Made by a program: the position numbers and the translations under genes. Under the pieces are notes generated by a model. It was given only the letters and a program-made list of their open reading frames with translations. It was not told the DNA's origin and made no database searches. From Bacteroidales bacterium (GTDB lineage: Bacteria; Bacteroidota; Bacteroidia; Bacteroidales; WCHB1-69), in NCBI GenBank assembly GCA_017540505.1, contig JAFYAW010000006.1, positions 119,523-183,522 on the forward strand: 64,000 nt of DNA, in the 5' to 3' direction. Below are positions 49,815 through 57,966 of this stretch, one piece after another (position 1 is the stretch's first letter; the number at the start of each line of letters is the position of its first letter).

Positions 49815-49966
49815 TGAATAGTGAACAGTGAATAGGGTCCAGTAATTAGCTCTTTCACCTTACCAATTTCTAAATCCTAATCCCCAAATCCCAAAGCCAA
49901 TGGCTAACGGCCAAAAGCCAATACCTAAATCCCAATACCAACCCCCAATACCCAAAACCACCCCCC
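49813..49966. repeat. Heptanucleotide-periodic spacer filling the yicC-der gap
   Basis: Exactly 22 consecutive 7-mers run from 49813 to the base before the der start codon, e.g. AGTGAAT, AGTGAAC, AGTGAAT ... CCCAAAT, CCCAAAG, CCAATGG, CTAACGG, CCAAAAG, CCAATAC ... CAAAACC, ACCCCCC. Words such as GCCAATGGCTAA also occur in the tract at 19071. No promoter or gene is seen in it. Confidence 0.8.
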
Positions 49967-51271
49967 ATGTCCAACATATTATCCCTTATCGGCAGGCCCA
50001 ATGTGGGCAAATCAACGTTGTTTAACCGGCTTATCAAGGCCCGCGAGGCTATTGTGGACTCTGTGGCCGGCGTTACCCGCGACCGCCATTACGGCAAGTC
50101 GGACTGGAACGGATACGAGTTTTCGGTCATCGACACGGGTGGCTATGTGGTGGGTTCCGACGACATCTTTGAGGCCGAAATCCGCAAGCAGGCCCAATTG
50201 GCCATTGAAGAATCCGATGTTATTGTCTTCATGGTGGATGGCCGCGAGGGGCTGACTCCGTTGGATGAAGAGGTGGCCCAGATTCTCCGCCGTTCCAAGA
50301 AACCGTATTATTTGGCTGTAAACAAGATCGATAGCCCGAGCAATTTTTTTGATTATGCCGAGTTTTATGCGTTGGGTGTGGAGCAGGTGTTCCCCATCTC
50401 TGCCGCGTCTGGTGGTGGCACCGGCGATCTGTTGGATGAGGTGGTGAAACACTTCTCCAAGGATGTGGAGCATGCGCCCGACGACCTGCCGCGCATCGCA
50501 ATCGTGGGCAAGCCCAATGTGGGCAAGTCTTCCATTATCAACGCTTTCCTTGGCGAGGACCGTCATATCGTCACCCCGCTAGCTGGCACTACCCGCGACA
50601 CCATCTTCACCCGCTACCGCAATTTCGGCTTCGACTTCTACCTCATCGATACGGCCGGATTGCGCAAGAAGAGCAAAGTGTCAGAGGATTTGGAGTTCTA
50701 CTCGGTGATGCGTGCCGTGCGCTCCATAGAGAATGCCGATGTATGCATCGTGATGGCCGATGCCTCGCAGGGTTTTGACCAACAGGATCTTAACATCTTC
50801 GGCCTCGCTGCCCGTAACCATAAAGGCGTGGTGGTGGTGATGAATAAGTGGGATTTAATCGAAAAAGACAATCATACCCATAAAGAGTATGAGGATCTGA
50901 TCAAGAAACGCATCGCGCCGTTCAATGATGTGCCCATCATCTTTACGTCTGTGCTGGAGAAACAGCGTATATATAAGGTGTTGGAGACTGCCGTGGGGGT
51001 GTATAAGAACCGTACCCGCAAGATTTCCACTTCCGAGCTGAACGATGTCATGCTGCCGATTATCCAGAATACGCCGCCGCCCATGAACAAGGACAAGGTG
51101 ATTCGCATCAAATATGTGACGCAGTTGCCAGTGGCCTATCCCAGCTTCGCCTTCTTCTGCAATCTTCCGCAGTATGTGGTGGATTCGTACAAGCGCTTTT
51201 TGGAAAACCAGATACGCAAACATTGGGACTTTTCCGGCGTGCCGATGGAGATCTATTTCCGAAAAAAGTAG
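49967..51271 (+). CDS. der: Ribosome biogenesis GTPase Der (EngA)
   Basis: An essential GTPase with two G domains in tandem that acts in 50S ribosome assembly. G1 motifs are GRPNVGKST (9-17) and GKPNVGKSS (181-189); NKID and NKWD are the specificity motifs, and the C-terminal KH-like domain is present (434 residues in all). The start codon follows the heptamer tract directly. The GNAT gene begins 17 bp downstream and is likely co-transcribed. Confidence 0.96.
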   Translation: MSNILSLIGRPNVGKSTLFNRLIKAREAIVDSVAGVTRDRHYGKSDWNGYEFSVIDTGGYVVGSDDIFEAEIRKQAQLAIEESDVIVFMVDGREGLTPLDEEVAQILRRSKKPYYLAVNKIDSPSNFFDYAEFYALGVEQVFPISAASGGGTGDLLDEVVKHFSKDVEHAPDDLPRIAIVGKPNVGKSSIINAFLGEDRHIVTPLAGTTRDTIFTRYRNFGFDFYLIDTAGLRKKSKVSEDLEFYSVMRAVRSIENADVCIVMADASQGFDQQDLNIFGLAARNHKGVVVVMNKWDLIEKDNHTHKEYEDLIKKRIAPFNDVPIIFTSVLEKQRIYKVLETAVGVYKNRTRKISTSELNDVMLPIIQNTPPPMNKDKVIRIKYVTQLPVAYPSFAFFCNLPQYVVDSYKRFLENQIRKHWDFSGVPMEIYFRKK

Positions 51272-51288
51272 CGGAACGTTAAGCCGCC

Positions 51289-51873
51289 ATGGGGAATAAC
51301 GAAGTGTCAGAAACATTTTTTCGTCCTGCCCGCAGAGAGGATGCTTCTTTCTTGGGCCGTTGTGTGTGCGAGGGCATCGGGTATGCGATTTTTGAACAGG
51401 AAACCGAATTGAACACCCAAATAGCCACCGGCCTTACTCCGCTGGCGGCACGCGAGGACACGCTGTACAGCTACCGTCATGCGCTGGTGGCCGAGGTGGA
51501 TGGGCTTCCGGTGGGCGCGCTGATTTCTTATCTGGGTGAGCATTACCATCAGATGCGCAACATCACGTTCCGTGAGCTGCCCTATTTCCGGAATGTGGAT
51601 TTTGAAGCCATGCAGGATGAAACGGGTGCCGGTGAGTACTATCTCGACACGCTGGCCGTGCTGCCGCAATACCGCCGCCAGGGAATAGGTCGTGAGCTTA
51701 TGTGCAGGCGTATCGCCTGGGCGGAACAGAATTACCCCGATATGAGGATTTCCCTTCTGGTGGACCCCGAAAACCTCATCGCCCAGCCTTTATATGAAAG
51801 CCTCGGTTTCACCATCACCGACCGGAATGTGGTGGCGTTCAATCATCGGTTCTGGAAGATGATAAAAATGTGA
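51289..51873 (+). CDS. GNAT-family N-acetyltransferase
   Basis: A 194-residue acetyl-CoA-dependent acetyltransferase. The acetyl-CoA-binding motif is YYLDTLAVLPQYRRQGIGRELM (~118-140) with the Q-x-x-R-x-x-G-x-G/A core complete. A central loop (EHYHQMRNITFRELPYFRNVDFEAM) is an insertion relative to minimal GNATs. The acceptor is unknown; its position behind der hints at a ribosome-linked or housekeeping role, but this is only context. Confidence 0.85.
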   Translation: MGNNEVSETFFRPARREDASFLGRCVCEGIGYAIFEQETELNTQIATGLTPLAAREDTLYSYRHALVAEVDGLPVGALISYLGEHYHQMRNITFRELPYFRNVDFEAMQDETGAGEYYLDTLAVLPQYRRQGIGRELMCRRIAWAEQNYPDMRISLLVDPENLIAQPLYESLGFTITDRNVVAFNHRFWKMIKM

Positions 51874-51912
51874 TTTTTTCCCATACCATCCATTTTTCTC
51901 CGAAAAATCACC

Positions 51913-51934
51913 CTGTTTTTTCAAAGAAAAACAG
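51913..51934. other. A/T-rich inverted repeat after the GNAT gene
   Basis: CTGTTTTT pairs with AAAAACAG around 6 nt. It is not followed by a T-run and may be a weak terminator or nothing. The rest of the spacer up to 52000 is A/T-rich with no other feature. Confidence 0.3.
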
Positions 51935-51985
51935 AATATAATTGTAATTGTTTGATTGTCAACAAGAAAAAAATTTCATTTTTCT

Positions 51986-52016
51986 ATTGACAAATAAAGA
52001 TGGTGTATTACTTTTG
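51986..52016 (+). promoter_or_regulatory. Promoter of the ABC transporter-GntR operon
   Basis: ATTG (51986-51989) and TACTTTTG (52009-52016) are separated by 19 bp. The start codon of the first gene is at 52071. Confidence 0.65.
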
Positions 52017-52040
52017 CGGTGTATTAGTTCACCAATACAC
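52003..52040. promoter_or_regulatory. Candidate GntR operator with three GTGTATT half-sites
   Basis: GTGTATTA occurs at 52003-52010 and 52019-52026, and its inverted half AATACAC at 52034-52040. The second and third form a dyad (9 of 11 positions pair) just downstream of the -7 element; the first overlaps that element. This is where an autorepressor would bind; the GntR-type gene at the end of the operon is the likely binder. Confidence 0.6.
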
Positions 52041-52070
52041 TAAATAGGTAAAACACTAAATTTTGTTGTT

Positions 52071-52907
52071 ATGATACAGTTAGAAAATATCCAGTTCGGC
52101 TACGTCAAGAGCAGACCCTTGTTCAAGGAGTTGAGCCTGACGATGGAGCCGGGGCACATTTACGGTCTGCTGGGCAAAAACGGTGCCGGCAAGACCACAT
52201 TGCTGAAGATCATGTCGGGGCTGCGCTTCCCCGACGGCGGCTCGGCCACTATTATGGGTGAAAACGCCTCTTTGCGCAAGGCCGAGGTGCTACAAAACCT
52301 CTATTTCCTTCAGGAGGAGATGTTTGTGCCCCATTTGAGAATCGACGAGTTTGAAAAAGCATACGCACCCTTTTATCCCAATTTCAGTTCGGAGAAGTTT
52401 GCAGAATATCTGCGCGAGTTTGAATTGGATAGGGAGTTCGGCTACATGGACAAGCTCTCGCACGGGCAGAAGAAGAAAGTGCTCATCGCGTTTGCGTTGG
52501 CCACCAATACCAAGGTGCTCATCATGGATGAGCCTACCAACGGTTTGGACATTCCCTCCAAGAGCACGTTCCGCAAGCTGATGGCTTCGGCGGCTGACGA
52601 ATCCCGCTTGGTCATCATCTCCACCCATCAAGTGCGCGACCTGCACAGTCTCATCGACATGGTGGCCATCCTCGACAACGGTCACATGCTGCTCAATGCA
52701 TCCTCGTTTGAGATTACCGAAAAACTGCTCTTTGATATGGACAATATGAAGAGTGCCGAAGGCAAAATCTTCTACACCGAAGAATCTCCGCGCGGCAATT
52801 ATCAGGTGAAAGAGAATGTGAACCATATCGATTCCACGCTTGACCTTGAGCTGCTTTTCAATGCGGCTATTTCCAAGAAGAACGAAATTTCTAACCTTTT
52901 TAAATAA
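52071..52907 (+). CDS. ABC transporter ATP-binding protein (YtrB-like)
   Basis: A 278-residue ABC ATPase. Walker A GKNGAGKTT is at 35-43, the signature is LSHGQ (129-133, with His in place of the usual first Gly), and Walker B IMDEP ends at 155. The D-loop GLD and switch His (STHQVRD) are present. A ~60-residue C-terminal extension follows. Sequence and operon order (ATPase, small protein, permease, GntR) resemble the Ytr-type exporters that respond to cell-wall stress or antimicrobial peptides; the substrate is unknown. Confidence 0.88.
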   Translation: MIQLENIQFGYVKSRPLFKELSLTMEPGHIYGLLGKNGAGKTTLLKIMSGLRFPDGGSATIMGENASLRKAEVLQNLYFLQEEMFVPHLRIDEFEKAYAPFYPNFSSEKFAEYLREFELDREFGYMDKLSHGQKKKVLIAFALATNTKVLIMDEPTNGLDIPSKSTFRKLMASAADESRLVIISTHQVRDLHSLIDMVAILDNGHMLLNASSFEITEKLLFDMDNMKSAEGKIFYTEESPRGNYQVKENVNHIDSTLDLELLFNAAISKKNEISNLFK

Positions 52908-52915
52908 TCGGCATT

Positions 52916-53128
52916 ATGAAAAAATACACAAATAAAATATTGGTAGTCACGTTGGCCGTATTGGCTCTGCTGATAGTTGTCGTCGGTACGGTGGAAATCC
53001 GGAAAGCATATCACAATGGTCAGATAAAAACGACCAAAGAAATATTTGAAGATGTTCAGATTGATGATGACGCGAATGTCACAATCTTGTCGGACAGCGT
53101 AGTGTCCAAAACAGTTTTTGAAGAGTAA
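52916..53128 (+). CDS. Small single-pass membrane protein in the ABC operon
   Basis: A 70-residue protein with one N-terminal membrane segment (ILVVTLAVLALLIVVVGTV, ~9-27) and a short polar, acidic C-terminus. No known motif. It sits 8 bp after the ATPase gene and 14 bp before the permease gene, so it is translated as part of the operon and may be a small subunit of the transporter. Confidence 0.65.
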   Translation: MKKYTNKILVVTLAVLALLIVVVGTVEIRKAYHNGQIKTTKEIFEDVQIDDDANVTILSDSVVSKTVFEE

Positions 53129-53142
53129 TAACGATAAATTTT

Positions 53143-53871
53143 ATGATTATGAATACCAAGAACATAGCAAACCTATTAAAAGCTTATTTTATTGAGAATT
53201 GGAAAACCGACCTGTTCCAGTTCGGCATATTGGCGGCCGTTGTGTTGTTTGGGTCCATTATAAATGGAAGTCCCACCTATTTGAATTTCGCATTGTTTGT
53301 CTCGTGCGTTTTTCTGATGATTTATCCGGAGCGTCTGTTCCGCAACTTGCACAGCAGTTCGCCGAAAATCCATTATCTTGCCATTCCCGCCTCCAACAGC
53401 GAAAAGGTGGTCACCAACATGATATTAGCCAATATCTATTATGTGGTAGGATTGGTGATATCTTCGGCGTTGGGTCTAGCACTGGCGCATTTGTTTTGGA
53501 AAGTGCGCGGATATGATGGTGTGTTTTTATACACTAGCTTTGATGACAATTGGGTACTGATGATCTATGCCACGCTGTCTGTCTTCTTTTTTGGGAGCAT
53601 TTATTTCCGCAGAAGAACAACGCTGTCCACTATTGGTGTCGGTTTGCTGATAAGTATGGTTTTCTCCCTCTTGGTTTCTTTGACGGTTTGGGTGAATGGG
53701 ATTACGCTGATACCCAAGGATGCCGCCTTCCACGATTTCGCGTGGACCTTCAGTTCCAGGGCCACGTTGCCTGATTGGATAACGAATACCGTAGGGTATC
53801 TGATTTTATCAGCAAACATCATCTATTTCTATGTATTGAGTTTTCTGAGATTAAAAGAAACGGAGGCCTAA
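53143..53871 (+). CDS. ABC transporter permease-like membrane protein
   Basis: A 242-residue integral membrane protein with about six hydrophobic segments (near 25-43, 48-64, 100-122, 140-155, 162-185 and 215-235). It has no recognisable permease signature beyond topology, but its place between the ABC ATPase and the GntR gene supports a transporter role. ATG at 53149 is an alternative start two codons later. It ends 1 bp before the regulator. Confidence 0.78.
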   Translation: MIMNTKNIANLLKAYFIENWKTDLFQFGILAAVVLFGSIINGSPTYLNFALFVSCVFLMIYPERLFRNLHSSSPKIHYLAIPASNSEKVVTNMILANIYYVVGLVISSALGLALAHLFWKVRGYDGVFLYTSFDDNWVLMIYATLSVFFFGSIYFRRRTTLSTIGVGLLISMVFSLLVSLTVWVNGITLIPKDAAFHDFAWTFSSRATLPDWITNTVGYLILSANIIYFYVLSFLRLKETEA

Positions 53872-53872
53872 G

Positions 53873-54232
53873 ATGGGAATGGATTTCAATAATACACAAA
53901 CTATCTGGATGCAGATTGTGGACTGGGTGTTCGAGCAGATTCTCACCGCTGCCTGGAAGCCCGGCGATAAGGCGAAGTCGGTGCGCGAGCTGGCCGTGAT
54001 GTTCGAGGTGAACCCCAACACGGTGATGCGTTCATACGACTACCTCCAGAACAATGAGATATTCCTCAACAAGCGGGGCATCGGTTTCTTCGTCACGGAA
54101 AATGCCATGGAAAAAGTGAAACTCCTGCGTAAGAAACAGTTCATGGAGGAAGAAGTGCCGGTTTTTATTAAAAATTTGAAATTGCTGGGTGTTGATATTC
54201 AGGAGATTGTGAAATTGGTGAATAGTGATTAG
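53873..54232 (+). CDS. GntR-family regulator (YtrA-type)
   Basis: A 119-residue short GntR regulator. The winged helix (IWMQIVDWVFEQILTAAWKPGDKAKSVRELAVMFEVNPNTVMRSYDYLQNNEIF) occupies residues ~9-65, followed only by a short helical tail, as in the YtrA subfamily. It is the last gene of the ABC operon and probably represses it through the GTGTATT sites at the promoter. The final codons and stop lie in a short heptamer tract (AGTGATT, AGTGAAT). Confidence 0.86.
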   Translation: MGMDFNNTQTIWMQIVDWVFEQILTAAWKPGDKAKSVRELAVMFEVNPNTVMRSYDYLQNNEIFLNKRGIGFFVTENAMEKVKLLRKKQFMEEEVPVFIKNLKLLGVDIQEIVKLVNSD

Positions 54233-54358
54233 TGAATTGTGATATTATGACAATTTGCAACATTTTTCCTTGTATTCGCTACTTACAATCAAAAGTTAAT
54301 TCTTCAAAAACAACAACTCAATCATAGTCAAATCAAAAATCAACAAATCACAAATAAT

Positions 54359-56629
54359 ATGAAAAAATTATTCCTATTCGCAATCGTTTTCTGCAGTTTC
54401 CTCGGCTTCGCCCAAGCGCAGAACATGTATTGGGTGTTCTTCACCGACAAGCAGAACACCACGTTTGATCCGTACTCCTATTTCGATGCCAAGGCTATCG
54501 AACGTTACAGGGTCAATCATGCAGATTTGTATGACATCACCAATTATCCTGTAAATCAGGAGTATGAAAATCTGGTTAAGGAGATTGTAACAGAGTTTGT
54601 CGGCGAATCCCGCTGGCTCAATGCCGTGGGCGTGACGGCTACGGAGGAGCAGATTGCCGTCGTGAAAAGTCTGCCCTTTGTGGCCGATGTGAAGCCGATC
54701 ACCACGGAGGCCTCCTTGACGGAAGCACCCGTCACCACGCAGGCAACAGCTCTGGATCCCATGTTGAACCAGGTGGCCCTGATGCAGGGCGAGAAATTCC
54801 AGAAGAAGAACATCAATGGCAAAGGTGTGCGTATCGCCGTCTTTGATGGCGGATTCCCCGACGTGGACACGCATCCCGCGTTCAAGCACTTGCGTGACAA
54901 CCATCAGATTATCAAAACGTGGAATTTTGCCAACAAGAAAGAGAATGTGTATGGCTACAACTCTCACGGCCGCATGGTGTTGAGCTGCATCGCGGGCATC
55001 ATGAACGACACGACGATGTTGGGTTTGGCCCCGGGTGCCGAGTTCCTGTTAGCACGCACGGAAGTGGCGACGGAGAAGAAAAAGGAGGAGATCTGGTGGG
55101 TGCAGGCCCTGGAATGGGCCGACCAGAACGGCGCCTCCATCGTGAGCAGTTCGTTAGGTTATGGCAAGGAGTTGCACAAGCTCAAAGATATGGATGGCTC
55201 TTCCATTGTGGCTAAGGGAGCCGCCACCGCCGCCAGCAAGGGCATTCTGGTATGTACGGCCATGGGCAACGAGGGCGATGTAAGCGAATGGCGCATGTTG
55301 GTGACGCCCGCCGATGCTGACGGCGTGCTGTCAGTGGGCGCAGTGAGCTCGTTGGAGAAGATGGAATCCTACAGCTCGTTTGGTCCCACCGCCGACGGTC
55401 GTCGTAAACCCAATGTGGTGGCCTGCGGCAACGACATGGTGGCTGCCGCCAAGGGTAACTACATGTACGCGCAGGGCACCTCCTTCGCCACCCCGATGGT
55501 GTCGGGTTTCGCCGCTTGCGTGAAGCAGATGCACCCCGAATGGAGTGCCATGCAGCTGTTAGAGGAAATCGAAAAATCGGCCAACCATTATCCCTATTAC
55601 GATTATGCGTTTGGCTACGGTGTGCCGCAAGCGGGATATTTTACAGATAATAAGAAAGATAGCAAGCATGCATTTGATTTGTCTGAAGATAATGATTATC
55701 TGTACATTGTGCCGGTGAATCCTAATGAGCACCGCAAAATCTTCTACAATATCCAGAATGGCGATGGCTCTATGGACAAATATAACGTAAAGAGTTTCGA
55801 CGGACAGGTGACGGACGACAAGGCTGCTTTCCGCATCAGCAAAAACGGGTTGCAAAACGGCCAGACGGTGCATATTTGGTACAACGACCAGTATGCGAAG
55901 TATGTGATGGGCAAGGACAGGGTGGCTGCCGTTGACACGGCGTTAGCATCTGTGGAGACCCAAGAGAAGAGCGATTTCCGTGGAAGTCGTGATGGGAAAT
56001 CCGGCAGCGGCTATTATCATTTAAAACAGACGAAATATTCCAAAGGCCTTGTGCTCAACGCCTCCTTCATGGTGCCGGCTATGTGGTCACCCACGGGCAA
56101 TATCCATACGGCAGACCGCGTATCGCGCTCATTGTCTTTCAGTTTCGTTCACAACTGGCAAGTGGTGCCGGTGTACGGTCTGGGTTTCCGCATTGGCTTC
56201 GGCTCCTCGTGGTACGCACTCCGCGACTACACGGATCCGGCGGGCCTTTACACTACGGTTGAACCGAACCAGGTGGTGCTTCTGAAAAAGCATAATCTGA
56301 AAACCAGCCAGTTCGACTTGGAGTTCACCCAACGCTTCGTCTTGGCGCATCTCTCTGCCAGCAAATGTTATTTGGAGGCGGGCGTTTTCGGCGACTGGAT
56401 TACTGGCAGCCGTCTGAAGACCAAGACGGTTATTGACAATTACAAAAGCACTCGCGTGGAGAAACACTATTATCGTGACGGCATGAACAAATTGGATTGC
56501 GGTGTGCGCCTGCGCATCGGATTCACTAACATCGGTGCCATTTACGGTCAATATCGTATCACTGATATTATGAAAACGGGCAACGACCTGCCGAAATGGG
56601 AAGTGGGCATTCAGATTTTCTCATTCTAA
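54359..56629 (+). CDS. Subtilisin-like serine peptidase with C-terminal outer-membrane-barrel-like region
   Basis: A 756-residue exported S8 peptidase. The signal peptide ends AQAQ (~21) and a prodomain covers ~22-130. The catalytic residues are Asp163 (AVFDGGF), His203 (NSHGRM), oxyanion Asn304 (AMGNEG) and Ser375 (GTSFATP). After a beta-rich middle domain (~440-520), residues ~565-756 show alternating hydrophobic strands with aromatic girdles (SLSFSFVHNW, VYGLGFRIGFGSSWYAL, FDLEFTQRFVLAHLS, KCYLEAGVFGDWI, GVRLRIGF, GAIYGQYRITD, KWEVGIQIFSF) and end in a terminal Phe, as outer-membrane barrels do. It has no T9SS sorting domain. Anchoring through its own barrel is inferred. The next gene starts 12 bp downstream. 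Confidence 0.85.
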   Translation: MKKLFLFAIVFCSFLGFAQAQNMYWVFFTDKQNTTFDPYSYFDAKAIERYRVNHADLYDITNYPVNQEYENLVKEIVTEFVGESRWLNAVGVTATEEQIAVVKSLPFVADVKPITTEASLTEAPVTTQATALDPMLNQVALMQGEKFQKKNINGKGVRIAVFDGGFPDVDTHPAFKHLRDNHQIIKTWNFANKKENVYGYNSHGRMVLSCIAGIMNDTTMLGLAPGAEFLLARTEVATEKKKEEIWWVQALEWADQNGASIVSSSLGYGKELHKLKDMDGSSIVAKGAATAASKGILVCTAMGNEGDVSEWRMLVTPADADGVLSVGAVSSLEKMESYSSFGPTADGRRKPNVVACGNDMVAAAKGNYMYAQGTSFATPMVSGFAACVKQMHPEWSAMQLLEEIEKSANHYPYYDYAFGYGVPQAGYFTDNKKDSKHAFDLSEDNDYLYIVPVNPNEHRKIFYNIQNGDGSMDKYNVKSFDGQVTDDKAAFRISKNGLQNGQTVHIWYNDQYAKYVMGKDRVAAVDTALASVETQEKSDFRGSRDGKSGSGYYHLKQTKYSKGLVLNASFMVPAMWSPTGNIHTADRVSRSLSFSFVHNWQVVPVYGLGFRIGFGSSWYALRDYTDPAGLYTTVEPNQVVLLKKHNLKTSQFDLEFTQRFVLAHLSASKCYLEAGVFGDWITGSRLKTKTVIDNYKSTRVEKHYYRDGMNKLDCGVRLRIGFTNIGAIYGQYRITDIMKTGNDLPKWEVGIQIFSF

Positions 56630-56641
56630 AAATCCGGAAAG

Positions 56642-57100
56642 ATGAAAAATAGAATTCTAACCATCTGTATCGCCATCGGCGTCTCGATGCTTCTGATGTT
56701 GGCCGGATTGAGCGTCAATGCCCAAAGCGACGGCGTGAAATATGAGAAAACCATCCAATACACATTCCCGAACACCTGCAATGAGTTCAACTTGTATGGC
56801 GTGGGGAAGGTGGTGCTAAAGGGGAGCGACAGCGACCGGATACGTTGCGAGGTTTTAATGACTGGATACGGAAAAACCAAAGATGAAGCGAAGGGAAGAG
56901 TGGAGAATGTGTCGATTGATCCGGGCAATCCGAAAGGGAAACCGAATATGCGGATTTCCATGATCCATGGCCATTACAACGATAGGAAATGCAAGATTGT
57001 GACCACTGTATATCTCCCGCCCACCGTGGTATTCCAGCATAATGAAAATATTGACATTGTGGAGTATCTTTTCCGTGTGTGGGACAAGTTAATGAACTAA
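56642..57100 (+). CDS. Small secreted protein, possibly GIN/DUF-type beta domain
   Basis: A 152-residue protein with a long hydrophobic signal (to SVNAQ, ~28). The mature part is beta-rich (QYTFPNTCNEFNLYGVGKVVLKGSDSDRIRCEVLMTG...), reminiscent of the first half of adhesin-like GIN (DUF2807-type) domains that form short beta-solenoids. It is shorter than that family, so it may be a truncated member. It is 12 bp after the S8 peptidase gene and likely co-transcribed. Function unknown. Confidence 0.68.
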   Translation: MKNRILTICIAIGVSMLLMLAGLSVNAQSDGVKYEKTIQYTFPNTCNEFNLYGVGKVVLKGSDSDRIRCEVLMTGYGKTKDEAKGRVENVSIDPGNPKGKPNMRISMIHGHYNDRKCKIVTTVYLPPTVVFQHNENIDIVEYLFRVWDKLMN

Positions 57101-57126
57101 AAAATCGATAGGATCCCTGTGTTTAG

Positions 57127-57181
57127 TTCCGTTGCACCCGGCACATCATAGCCATTAACCTCGTCGGGTGCACGGAATTTT
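57127..57181 (+). terminator. Hairpin terminator between the peptidase unit and the efflux operon
   Basis: TTCCGTTGCACCCG pairs with CGGGTGCACGGAA (57127-57140 with 57165-57177, one bulged T) around a ~24-nt loop, with a short T-run after it. Confidence 0.65.
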
Positions 57182-57211
57182 CTAAATGGTGCTAAAATAA
57201 TGTAAGACAAT

Positions 57212-57934
57212 ATGTTGATTGAGTTAAAGGACATTCATAAAACCTATAACAACGGCCAGCCTCTCCATGTGCTGAAAGGTGTGGATCTGGAAATCGGGCA
57301 AGGGGAGTTTGTGTCGATTATGGGTGCCTCCGGTTCGGGGAAATCCACCCTTTTGAATATTTTGGGCATATTGGATAACTACGATGAGGGAACTTATTAT
57401 CTTGACGGTCAATTGATTAAAGATTTGAGTGAGAAGGAAGCGGCGCATTACCGCAACAAGATGATCGGTTTTGTGTTCCAGTCGTTCAATCTGATTTCGT
57501 TCAAGACGGCGGTGGAGAATGTGGAACTGCCACTGTTTTACCAAGGTGTGGGGAGGAAAAAGAGAAGAGAGATGGCGATGGAGTATTTGGAGCGTTTCGG
57601 GTTGGCTGACTGGGCGTTGCATTATCCTAACGAGATGTCGGGCGGACAGAAGCAGCGCGTGGCGATTGCACGCGCATTGATTACACAACCGCGCATTCTG
57701 CTGGCTGACGAACCCACCGGTGCTCTGGATTCCAAAACATCCGTGGATGTGATGGAACTGCTCACCAAACTCAATCGAGAGGAAAAAGTGACGATTATTG
57801 TGGTGACGCATGAGAGCGGCGTGGCCAATTGCACAGACAAAATCATCCATATCAAAGATGGTATTATTGGCGAGACTACGCTGAACGAGCAGCACCACGC
57901 TTCCGTATTTGGAACGGATACAATAATGAAATAA
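57212..57934 (+). CDS. MacB/LolD-type ABC transporter ATPase
   Basis: A 240-residue ABC ATPase of the MacB/LolD/FtsE type. Walker A GASGSGKST is at 38-46, the Q-loop at Gln90 (FVFQSFNL), signature MSGGQ at 142-146, and Walker B LLADEP at 163-168 followed by the family pattern TGALDSKT. It drives the two permeases encoded next. Start of a five-gene efflux operon. Confidence 0.93.
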   Translation: MLIELKDIHKTYNNGQPLHVLKGVDLEIGQGEFVSIMGASGSGKSTLLNILGILDNYDEGTYYLDGQLIKDLSEKEAAHYRNKMIGFVFQSFNLISFKTAVENVELPLFYQGVGRKKRREMAMEYLERFGLADWALHYPNEMSGGQKQRVAIARALITQPRILLADEPTGALDSKTSVDVMELLTKLNREEKVTIIVVTHESGVANCTDKIIHIKDGIIGETTLNEQHHASVFGTDTIMK

Positions 57935-57966
57935 TTTGATTATCAATAATTTATAATACAACCCTC

